A program made the position numbers and the translations under genes. This document shows positions 1 to 5,441 of a stretch of 5,489 nucleotides of DNA, piece after piece. The DNA comes from an uncultured Roseburia sp. Lineage in GTDB: Bacteria > Bacillota > Clostridia > Lachnospirales > Lachnospiraceae. The DNA is taken from contig CANDFU010000149.1 in assembly GCA_947384095.1 (NCBI GenBank), positions 1 to 5,489 of the forward strand. The letters are read 5' to 3'. How positions within the stretch are numbered: the stretch's first letter is position 1; the number at the start of each line of letters is the position of its first letter. The notes beneath the pieces are model-generated. The model searched no databases and was not told the origin of the DNA. It saw only the letters and a list, made by a program, of their open reading frames with translations.

Positions 1-23
1 ATGGGGTTTCCTGGCATCCATGG

Positions 24-45
24 TGCTGTCGGAACGCCGACGGCA
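24..45. other. Hairpin downstream of the 796-aa gene
   Basis: TGCTGTCGG (24-32), loop AACG, CCGACGGCA (37-45). As plus-strand RNA this is a nine-pair stem with one U-G wobble; as minus-strand RNA, the direction of the upstream gene, it has one C-A mismatch. No run of T follows on either strand, so it is not a standard intrinsic terminator. GGGTTTCCTG occurs on both sides (4-13 and 46-55). The remaining bases of 1-75 show no supported gene. Confidence 0.35.
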
Positions 46-75
46 GGGTTTCCTGTGAAATTGCTTGTGATAGTT

Positions 76-2466
76 CTATCGGGAGTACGCGGGTAAAACG
101 ATCAGGTTATCGACCATGGTAAATACGTCTGCGGCCCCTCTGTAGCAACACCACTGCGGCATCTTCTCGTACCGGCGGGCCACAAGCCTGAAACAGCCGA
201 TCGTCCGGCGGACCGGAAGCGATATGTCCTGTCTGGCAATCTCTCTTTCGCACGGCTTACAGGGCAGCTTTGTCTCTGCCGTGAGACTTAAATCGTTTTC
301 ATTCATTCCGGTATACAATTGTACGGATTCCGGATAGATAATGCCGGAACGGTGATGGGATAAAAACCCGACTGTCACATCCGTGACTTCCACAGGCTCT
401 TTCAGCGTTCCGCATAAAATCAGATCCATAAGCGTTCCTCTCCATCTCCCGTCCAGATAATCAAGAGAGCCGCGTTCCGGTTTCAGCAGATCTGTAATAC
501 CGTTCCCGCAAAAGACCGGACGGGAATCAAAAACCGTAGGACTGGTCAGAAGGATATCCTGCAGGCCAAAACGGTATTCCTCCTCCATGACTTCGCTGCT
601 GCGGCCGTCCGGAAGAAACAGTCTGGCACGAAGTATCGTGTTTCCCCGGAGTTCGATGACGCCTGTATAAAGTGCCGCCTGTTCCGTCGGTTGCGTTCCA
701 TCCATCGTGTAGCGAATCTCCCCCGGCTCTTTTGTCATAAGATTTACAAACGCAGCCTTTCCGGCAGGGAACACGCAGGAGCGTGGCATGGCCTCGGGCG
801 CCATGGGGGGAATGGCTCCCCTGCATATCCTGGTCAGCCTGTTCTTCTGCCGTTTATCTTTTCCGGGTTCCATGGATCCGGCCTCTTTCTTTCCGGCAAA
901 GAGAACCTCCCGGCTGACGGACGGCCCCAGTTTCAGGGAAATTTTCCCCTCCACAGGCCGGATTTTCAGCCCCGTCTGTCCACCCCTGACAATCCGGCCT
1001 TCGCTCACTTCAAAACCATAAGAAAAACCCTCATGGATCATCTGCACCCGGCCGCCTTCACAGGACGAGAAAACGGGGAATGTGTCAAAACTCAGACAAT
1101 ACGGACCGCTTACCTGCATGCGGTCCGGGTACATGGCAAACACCGCCAGAGGCCGGCCGGTTCCGGCTTCCAGAAGCGTCGCTTCCGCCGTCAGCTCATC
1201 CGCCGCCCGATAACAGATTTTCCCCTGCGGTTCCTGCCCGTTTTCATCCAACAGGCGGATAAAGGCCCTCCTTCCCGTCGTCTTCATCCACTCCTGTGCA
1301 AACAATACCGGAAGCGCGTCGAACGTACTCTTTTTTCCATCCATGGCCTTATTGAAATATCTGGATGCATAATCCGGGCGGTACAGAAAGAAATCCCGGA
1401 TCCGCAGGAAACCTTTTTCACCGAGAAAACTCACACGGTAATTGCAGCAGGCGTACCACTGCGCGGACAGCCCCCGCTCCCTGTCCCAATCTCCGGATGC
1501 CTGAAAGGTCATGGGAGGCGTCATGCCGTATTTTTGGGAAAACCAGGCCGCCGAATCGGCCATTGTCTCAACCCGCACCGCGCCCTCTTCCAGAAGTTCT
1601 TTCAGCTTTTCCATCTGCGGCTCCATGCCCGGCCGTATATTTTCCCAGAGAAAATTGTTTTCCTGTCCGACATGGGCATATCCCACGCCAAGCGCGTCTT
1701 CTTTTGTCAGACATCCGAAAAACCAGTCAATCCAGTCCGGATCTCTTCCGGTCAGCCAGGAAGGCTCCAGTGTATAGACACCGTGAAGCCCCGGCCTTAC
1801 GTCCTGCTCAAAGCTATATATGGGGTCCGGGCCGAGCAGGCGGAACATGGGAACGCTAAGCTGCTCTTGAAGAGTATTTGACGGAATATTCTCATTTCTG
1901 CGGCTGGGATAATAAATACCGTTTGGAAAACCGCCCCACAGGGTAAAACCGTCCGTTCCCATCTGATCCCGGCAGATGGCAGAGCCGTTCACGCCATACC
2001 GCTCCGCCGCATGGGAAATCGTCACCGTATCCAGCACCCAGGAGCCTATGGTCCTGGGATAAAATCCAAAAATATTCCGGAAATCATCCATGTAGGCATC
2101 CACTAATAGCATACGTTCCCGGGGCTCGTAGCCGATACTGTAGGCACTGTTTACACGTTCATCGTACTCTTCTGTTCCGGCCGTGCCGCGAAAACACACG
2201 CCTGCTTTTCTGCAGAGGTCTTCCGTAATCTCCCACCATGCGGATATTTCATCTCCGTCTCCTGCATACTTCCATATCAGCTCCTGATAACGCGGCTCTG
2301 TCAGCGCATCGTATTTCAGCGCATAAGTCGCCGGAAAACCATACTGTCCGACCAGTATCATCTGCTTTTTCACGGTTTCAAAATCATCCTGGATAAAGAC
2401 GCTTGGCTCCACATGCGACATACGGATAAAATTGTATATATTGACGATCACTGTCTTTTTTTTCAT
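76..2466 (-). CDS. Large cytoplasmic carbohydrate-active-like protein: deacetylase/glycosidase-like barrel + CHB_HEX_C-like + discoidin-like C-terminus
   Basis: This is a 796-residue protein with an ATG start. The N-terminal third (about 1-315) reads like a (beta/alpha) barrel of the polysaccharide deacetylase/glycosidase-like kind: VNIYNFIR (8-15), KQMILVGQYGFPATYALKYDAL (from 34), a WWEI strand (77-80), GFYPRTIGSWVLD (134-146), CRDQMGTDGFTLWGG (165-179) and LLGPDPIYSFE (210-220). From memory it resembles the Bacteroides DUF3863-type proteins; I cannot confirm this. Residues about 320-530 look beta-rich. Residues about 572-632 match a chitobiase/hexosaminidase C-terminal (Fn3-associated) module: GEIRYTMDGTQPT, then ALYTG and the NTILRARLF strand. 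Residues about 650-792 resemble the discoidin-like end of GH20-type proteins: LDGRWRG, VTDVTVGFL, IIYPESVQLYTG and the final VDNLIVLP. No signal peptide or membrane segment is visible, so it is probably cytoplasmic. The start codon overlaps the upstream acetyltransferase stop (ATGA); an AGGAG lies 13 bases upstream, a long spacing, so translation is probably coupled. The gene is much more GC-rich than the DNA to its right. The substrate is unknown. Its existence as a gene is near certain; the enzymatic role is an inference. Confidence 0.9.
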   Translation of the reverse strand: MKKKTVIVNIYNFIRMSHVEPSVFIQDDFETVKKQMILVGQYGFPATYALKYDALTEPRYQELIWKYAGDGDEISAWWEITEDLCRKAGVCFRGTAGTEEYDERVNSAYSIGYEPRERMLLVDAYMDDFRNIFGFYPRTIGSWVLDTVTISHAAERYGVNGSAICRDQMGTDGFTLWGGFPNGIYYPSRRNENIPSNTLQEQLSVPMFRLLGPDPIYSFEQDVRPGLHGVYTLEPSWLTGRDPDWIDWFFGCLTKEDALGVGYAHVGQENNFLWENIRPGMEPQMEKLKELLEEGAVRVETMADSAAWFSQKYGMTPPMTFQASGDWDRERGLSAQWYACCNYRVSFLGEKGFLRIRDFFLYRPDYASRYFNKAMDGKKSTFDALPVLFAQEWMKTTGRRAFIRLLDENGQEPQGKICYRAADELTAEATLLEAGTGRPLAVFAMYPDRMQVSGPYCLSFDTFPVFSSCEGGRVQMIHEGFSYGFEVSEGRIVRGGQTGLKIRPVEGKISLKLGPSVSREVLFAGKKEAGSMEPGKDKRQKNRLTRICRGAIPPMAPEAMPRSCVFPAGKAAFVNLMTKEPGEIRYTMDGTQPTEQAALYTGVIELRGNTILRARLFLPDGRSSEVMEEEYRFGLQDILLTSPTVFDSRPVFCGNGITDLLKPERGSLDYLDGRWRGTLMDLILCGTLKEPVEVTDVTVGFLSHHRSGIIYPESVQLYTGMNENDLSLTAETKLPCKPCEREIARQDISLPVRRTIGCFRLVARRYEKMPQWCCYRGAADVFTMVDNLIVLPAYSR

Positions 2467-3044
2467 AAGTCTTCAGTTTCTCCTGTTTTCGGCGAACTTT
2501 CTTGCACAGTATGTGCCTGCTTCCTCAAACTTTTCGACATATATAATACAAGATCATCGTCATTGTTGCAGTTTTCATAGGGTGTGCAGACCTTGTTTCT
2601 GTACCAGACTCCTGAACCGTCGGGAATATATCCTCTTTTTGCATACATTCTCTGAGCGCTTCCGTATCCGCTGTGTAATCCGACTCCAAGATATACCGTA
2701 TCTGAATATTCTCCGGCTATGTTCTCTGCAATATCCATAAGTACCGTTCCGATTCCATGCTTCCGATATTTTTCAAGAACTCCGAAATCCACGATTTCAG
2801 GGAGTCCCTTACCGCCAAAGGCTCCCCACATACAATTCGGATATATATTGATATAACCCGCAGCCCGCCCATAAAAAACAGCCGTAAGTGCAATGCACCT
2901 GCCGTCCTTCTGATCCTTCAGCCTTTTATGATATTTGGAGACATCCGTATCCCACCCCTGTGCAATCTCTTCGTCTGTGATATCCTGCGCATCCGAAAGT
3001 TCCATATTACGGATAATCAAATTGTCTTTGTTGTAATACTCCAT
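2463..3044 (-). CDS. GNAT family N-acetyltransferase
   Basis: This predicted GNAT enzyme would transfer an acetyl group from acetyl-CoA to an amine; the acceptor cannot be told from sequence. It has 193 residues counted from the chosen ATG. The acetyl-CoA-binding motif A is clear: VLEKYRKHGIGTVLM at about 89-103, with the R-x-x-G-x-G loop as RKHGIG (94-99). Strand beta-5 follows as VYLGVGL (117-123), then motif B, GSAQRMYAKRGYI (128-140). DIVDFG-like IVDFG (84-88) and the end DDDLVLYMSK fit a whole GNAT fold. Start choice: the ATG at 3044 has GGAGG four bases upstream and opens directly into the fold. An ATG at 3059, with AGGTGA just before it, and a GTG at 3065 are in-frame alternatives adding 5 or 7 residues. 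The last 18 residues (QAHTVQESSPKTGETEDL) go beyond the usual GNAT end and carry the AGGAG of the next gene; the stop shares ATGA with that gene's start. It lies 44 bases (24 from the GTG) after the 138-residue gene, so one transcript is likely. Confidence 0.92.
   Translation of the reverse strand: MEYYNKDNLIIRNMELSDAQDITDEEIAQGWDTDVSKYHKRLKDQKDGRCIALTAVFYGRAAGYINIYPNCMWGAFGGKGLPEIVDFGVLEKYRKHGIGTVLMDIAENIAGEYSDTVYLGVGLHSGYGSAQRMYAKRGYIPDGSGVWYRNKVCTPYENCNNDDDLVLYMSKSLRKQAHTVQESSPKTGETEDL
2480..2484 (-). promoter_or_regulatory. Distant ribosome binding site of the 796-aa gene, inside the GNAT gene
   Basis: Minus-strand AGGAG lies 13 bases before the ATG at 2466, inside the last codons of the acetyltransferase. 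The spacing is longer than the usual 6-9 bases, so initiation probably depends on ribosomes ending the GNAT gene at the shared ATGA. Confidence 0.45.
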
Positions 3045-3088
3045 ACAGCCTCCATACATTTTCACCTGGATTGCCCCGAAAAAACAGC

Positions 3089-3505
3089 TTATACCTTTTT
3101 ATCAAATGAAGATTGATTTTCATTTCCCGGCAAGCCGATAAACACATTTTTATCATTATGCGGAAACAGCAATTCCATGTATAAATCTCCCAACAGGCTC
3201 TTTACCCTGTCCGCGTCTGTGCATGCAAAAGATAACTGATTCAGTTCCATATGTTTCAGATTCTCCAGAATTTTTTCTATCTTCTGTTGTTCAGTCAGTT
3301 CCGGATTCCTGTCATTAGCGGGGACCTGCGAAACGGACTGCTCCAAAATCGATTCTGTTTTGGGAATATTATATACTACGTTTTTACAGGTTTTCATAAA
3401 GCAATCCGGATCATATTGCGCCAGATATTCCAGATCATCCATTGTCAGCAGCTTTTTATGATGTATCTTAAGGTAGATATTAACAAGACGAACATCTTTT
3501 CCCAT
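3089..3505 (-). CDS. Small cytoplasmic protein of unknown function (138 aa)
   Basis: I do not recognise this gene with a name. It encodes 138 residues, soluble and mainly helical, with no signal peptide, membrane segment or cysteine metal cluster. The N-terminal part is basic (GKDVRLVNIYLKIHHKK, 2-18) and leads into LTMDDLEYLAQYDPDCF (20-36) and a TCKNVVYNIP segment (39-48). A polar linker rich in Q, N and E (about 50-72) joins it to a C-terminal helical part with VKSLLGDLYMELLFPHNDKNVF (from 101). The style suggests a conserved Clostridia accessory protein, but that is only an impression. The ATG is well supported: GGAGG lies 10 bases upstream, with AAGG closer in. It is the first gene of the three-gene minus-strand run that continues with the GNAT gene; the upstream 175 bases contain repeats but no obvious strong promoter. 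Confidence 0.82.
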   Translation of the reverse strand: MGKDVRLVNIYLKIHHKKLLTMDDLEYLAQYDPDCFMKTCKNVVYNIPKTESILEQSVSQVPANDRNPELTEQQKIEKILENLKHMELNQLSFACTDADRVKSLLGDLYMELLFPHNDKNVFIGLPGNENQSSFDKKV

Positions 3506-3679
3506 AGTTTACCTTCCTCCATCATTAAAACCTTTTCACCCATAACGTTGCTTATTCTGAGAACGTTCCCCCCGCCGTCTGCAAAAACACAGGACAATCG
3601 GCCGGATATCATTTCTGACAGGCTACCCGGCCAGAGCCGCCGCTCCTGCCTGTATTTTATCATATTCCAGGCTGAGAGG
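3506..3679. other. Non-coding gap upstream of the 138-aa gene, with short repeats
   Basis: No convincing gene lies here. Visible features: an imperfect direct repeat (CTGACAGGCTACC at 3615-3627 and CTGAGAGGCTACC at 3672-3684, 12 of 13 identical, 57 bases apart), the right copy of which covers the stop codon of the methyltransferase remnant; two palindromic AACGTT boxes (3544-3549 and 3562-3567, 18 bases apart), the right one inside GAACGTTC; and GCCTG/CAGGC arms (3648-3652 and 3668-3672) around an AT-rich stretch that holds a minus-strand TATGAT (3659-3664). That TATGAT could be a -10 box, but I find no matching -35. A minus-strand reading frame crosses the gap and runs 61 bases into the 138-aa gene, but it has no ribosome binding site for its ATGs. 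Confidence 0.4.
3516..3520 (-). promoter_or_regulatory. Ribosome binding site of the 138-aa gene
   Basis: Minus-strand GGAGG, ten bases before the ATG at 3505, followed by a second partial match AAGG (3515-3512) six bases before it. This fixes the start of the 138-residue protein. Confidence 0.7.
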
Positions 3680-3967
3680 CTACCTGTATTTTTTTGTAAT
3701 GTCATTATTTGAACCGGTTTCCAGAAAAAACAATATAACTTCTGCTGTATATACTTTCAAAATATCATAGAAATATATAATCTTTTGCTCATCTGACAGA
3801 TGATGCAGAGAATAAGTGGCTATAATTGCATCATATCTAGTATGTTCTAATTCATCCACAAGCCCCTTTGAAAAATCTCCTTGAAACAACTCTGCCTTCG
3901 GCATCTTTTTCTTTGCCAGCCCAATCATTCTTTCAGAGAAATCCTGTCCCAAAATATGACAACCCCG
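3680..3967 (-). pseudogene. Class I SAM-dependent methyltransferase remnant (middle part only)
   Basis: This is a middle fragment of a class I SAM-dependent methyltransferase. The readable part begins as RGCHILGQDFSERMI, which fits strand beta-2 and its acidic residue. It continues with AELFQGDFSKG (the motif II region) and YDAIIATYSLHHLSDEQK (strand beta-4, motif IV). The essential glycine-rich SAM-binding motif I should lie just before this, but the sequence instead meets a TAG and then an unrelated transposase fragment. After YFYDILK the usual beta-5 strand and C-terminus are not recognisable: an odd tail VYTAEVILFFLETG runs to a TAG at 3680. There is no ATG or ribosome binding site at the front; a TTG at 3952 could start a 90-residue piece, but this would not be an active enzyme. 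I call it a pseudogene truncated at both ends. Confidence 0.72.
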
Positions 3968-4204
3968 CTACTCGCGCTTCCATTCTCGATTCTTCTTTGC
4001 ATGCTCCACAGCACACTTAAGTTTTTTCACAAATACATCTTCCGATGGTCTGCCGGCCCCGGCCACATAATTGAGGAACTCTTTTAATTCCCTGCTTATC
4101 GTCCCATTCTTTCCATCTGCATTCAGGAAAATCTTTTTTGCCCCATCATTTTTCTTTGTAGTTCCATATGTATCACTTCCGGCAAAACAGATTACCCGAA
4201 TTTC
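3968..4204 (-). pseudogene. Rpn-family (PD-(D/E)XK) transposase/nuclease C-terminal remnant
   Basis: Translating the minus strand from 4204 gives 78 open codons between a TAA (4205-4207) and a TAG (3968-3970), with no start codon. The product reads EIRVICFAGSDTYG, GAKKIFLNADGKNG, TISRELKEFLNYVAG, then SEDVFVKKLKCAVEHAKKNREWKRE. The IFLN-(T/A)-x-G strand, the EL-x-x-FL-x-Y helix and the closing V-x-x-AKKNREW helix are the pattern I know from the second half of Rpn-type recombination-promoting nucleases/putative transposases, which are abundant in Lachnospiraceae. The N-terminal catalytic PD-(D/E)XK part is missing, and the usual continuation after REW-x-x-E(YM) stops at the TAG. It is therefore a dead internal fragment, in the same frame as the methyltransferase remnant that follows it. 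The family assignment is from memory. Confidence 0.62.
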
Positions 4205-4880
4205 TTAACCACATACACAATACCCGAAATTTCATGCAGTCCAGTTCATCTGTAACAGGCAGGCTTAAAGTACCACAATATTCATTCAGCTTTTCCTTTG
4301 CTTTTACGGAATCCTCCTCCGATTCTCCCTGAATGCCTTTTACATATTGAAGTGCCTGACGGTCTTTTGACTCCTGCAGGGCAACGCCATAATAATCTGC
4401 CAATGTTCCCAGCTCTCCGTTTTCGTCTCCGAATACCGCAAGCATATGTTCAAACAGTTTCAGATTATACGGATTCAATGCCAGAATTTCCCGATAAATC
4501 TGATTCACCTTGTCTTCTGGCACTGCGCCGCTTTTCATATTATTCAAAAGCCTCTGTGCTGTCGTTATATCGCTTTCAGACGGCACACCCCAAACCGCTT
4601 CCTGTTTCGCATCTGAAATAAGATTTATCAATACACGGTGTAAAGCAAAGGCCGTTTCAAAGACACCGCTCTCTATGGCTGCCCTTGTATCCGGGTCTGA
4701 AAATATCTGTTTCAGTTCTGAATTTGCCACCATTTTACTGACCGAATCAGCTCCTGCGTTCCATATACTGTGGCCTATGCCCTCTGCAATATTCATCATT
4801 CCCAATTCTGCCTGATGTGCATGGTTATCTACAATCGTACCGCCAAAACTGCCGCCTTCCCACCTTGCACGATTATCCTC
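4173..4880 (-). pseudogene. C-terminal part of a split, truncated gene of unknown function
   Basis: This appears to be the continuation of the gene starting at 5299, not a separate gene. The frame is open up to a TGA at 4917-4919, and protein-like sequence (EDNRARWEGGSFGGTIVDNH) reads from 4880 through the only early start candidates, a TTG at 4805 and ATGs at 4799 and 4796, none with a good ribosome binding site. From the TTG it would be 210 residues. It contains a glycine-rich helical part (NIAEGIGHSIWNAGADSVSK, 5-24), helices around DPDTRAAIESGVFETAFALHR (from 37), and NPYNLKLFEHMLAVFGDENG (111-130) with LADYYGVALQE (135-145), which recall helical-repeat sequence. I remember long uncharacterised Lachnospiraceae proteins of this style, without a name. 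After TDELDCMKF (185-193) the sequence changes character and ends at 4173, beside a short direct repeat and the transposase fragment, so the C-terminus is probably lost. Confidence 0.6.
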
Positions 4881-4909
4881 GCGCCCTGGCGCGCCTGCTT
4901 TACTTTTTC

Positions 4910-5299
4910 CTAATCTTCATTTACAGAAAGGATTTTATCACAGACAGAATCAGAAGCCTCATAAAAGGGATTCAGATATCCATGTTCATTTGCATACTGA
5001 TAAATCGTGTCATAGTCCCAATCATAACGTTCAATACTGATAAGCTCTTTCTTGATTTCATCAATCACAGGACAGATACTCTTTTGAAAGTCAGAAGAAG
5101 ATTTCCGCAGAATATCATCGCAATTCGTATAGCTGTCATAAAGAGCAGAAAACTGTGAAACAGCTTCTTTTGCCAGATTGCTGTATTTTCTCCGAAGAAC
5201 CGTATATAGATTTCTCTCTTTCGGAATATTGACAGCCCCAACAGAACATGAATATTCCACGGAATGACTTTCCTTTTCCAACAACTCATTCATTAACAT
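4910..5299 (-). CDS. N-terminal part of a split gene of unknown function (129 aa to an amber codon)
   Basis: I do not recognise a named family. The product is 129 residues, soluble and helix-rich: ELLEKESHSVEYSCSVGAV (5-23), VLRRKYSNLAKEAVSQFSALYD (from 34), CDDILRKSSSDFQKSICPVI (60-79), then ERYDWDYDTIYQYANEHGYLNPF (from 90). There is no signal peptide or membrane segment. The ATG at 5299 is well supported by AGGAG eight bases upstream and a promoter further up; a second ATG two codons on (5293) is possible. The frame ends at a TAG (4910-4912), but in the same frame the next residues are EKVKQARQGAR, and one base of frame change then gives EDNRARWEGGSFGG, running on into the downstream open frame. 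The simplest reading is one longer gene broken by an amber codon plus a one-base shift. The 129-residue piece could still be made, as all start signals are intact; whether it folds is unknown. It could be typed as a pseudogene. Confidence 0.68.
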   Translation of the reverse strand: MLMNELLEKESHSVEYSCSVGAVNIPKERNLYTVLRRKYSNLAKEAVSQFSALYDSYTNCDDILRKSSSDFQKSICPVIDEIKKELISIERYDWDYDTIYQYANEHGYLNPFYEASDSVCDKILSVNED

Positions 5300-5307
5300 A
5301 CTCAAAT

Positions 5308-5312
5308 CTCCT
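5308..5312 (-). promoter_or_regulatory. Ribosome binding site deciding the start at 5299
   Basis: Minus-strand AAAGGAGAT, with AGGAG at 5312-5308, leaves eight bases to the ATG at 5299. It argues against the longer in-frame extension to 5449, which would read backwards through the divergent promoters. Confidence 0.8.
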
Positions 5313-5370
5313 TTATCTTTTTCCTGTAAACCTCTTACTTTATATTGAGCATATATGTACCCCATACATA

Positions 5371-5399
5371 AATATACCATACAACTCTCAATCTTACAA
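5371..5399 (-). promoter_or_regulatory. Sigma-A-type promoter of the split gene (minus strand)
   Basis: On the minus strand a TTGTAA (5399-5394, four of six to TTGACA) is followed after exactly 17 bases by TATATT (5376-5371, five of six to TATAAT). Transcription would start near 5364, giving a leader of about 65 bases before the ATG at 5299. The -35 bases are the same six used by the divergent plus-strand promoter. The call is by eye. Confidence 0.55.
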
Positions 5400-5422
5400 T
5401 TAAATTCTGGATAAAATATAAT
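5394..5422 (+). promoter_or_regulatory. Sigma-A-type promoter of the plus-strand gene at the right edge
   Basis: TTACAA (5394-5399) is followed after 17 bases by a perfect TATAAT (5417-5422). TTACAA itself matches TTGACA at only three of six places; CTTACA one base to the left matches four with an 18-base spacer. Transcription would start near 5429, only about 13 bases before the ATG at 5442, so the ribosome binding site would sit at the very 5' end of the message. That short leader is the main doubt. Confidence 0.45.
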
Positions 5423-5429
5423 AAAAACC

Positions 5430-5434
5430 GGAGG
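5430..5434 (+). promoter_or_regulatory. Ribosome binding site of the partial plus-strand gene
   Basis: GGAGG, extended to GGAGGTG, lies seven bases before the ATG at 5442. This is a near-ideal Gram-positive spacing and the main evidence that a gene starts here. Confidence 0.75.
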
Positions 5435-5441
5435 TGCCGCC

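Noticed and set aside
691..1881. 396-codon open frame on the plus strand inside the 796-aa gene
   Set aside because: It lies opposite a clearly protein-like minus-strand gene. Its translation is rich in P, R and H with no domain pattern, and it has no good ribosome binding site. GC-rich genes often leave long open frames on the other strand.
3560..3570. GAACGTTC as a Gram-positive SOS (LexA/DinR) box
   Set aside because: The known box has four bases between GAAC and GTTC. Here the halves are directly joined, so it does not fit.
3445..3705. 86-codon minus-strand frame between the methyltransferase remnant and the 138-aa gene
   Set aside because: It overlaps both neighbours, has no ribosome binding site and shows no recognisable domain. 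I keep it only as a leader observation.
4298..4815. Plus-strand open frames opposite the split gene
   Set aside because: They have no ribosome binding sites or domain patterns, and the minus-strand reading is the protein-like one.
4880..4893. GC-rich inverted repeat as a terminator of the 129-aa gene
   Set aside because: The loop would be only two bases, and no T run follows on the minus strand. It also lies inside the reconstructed coding sequence.
4905..4915. Programmed -1 frameshifting at GAAAAAG to join the two halves of the split gene
   Set aside because: The TAG comes before the A run in the original frame, so ribosomes would stop first. The coding similarity instead suggests the frame changes further downstream, near 4880.
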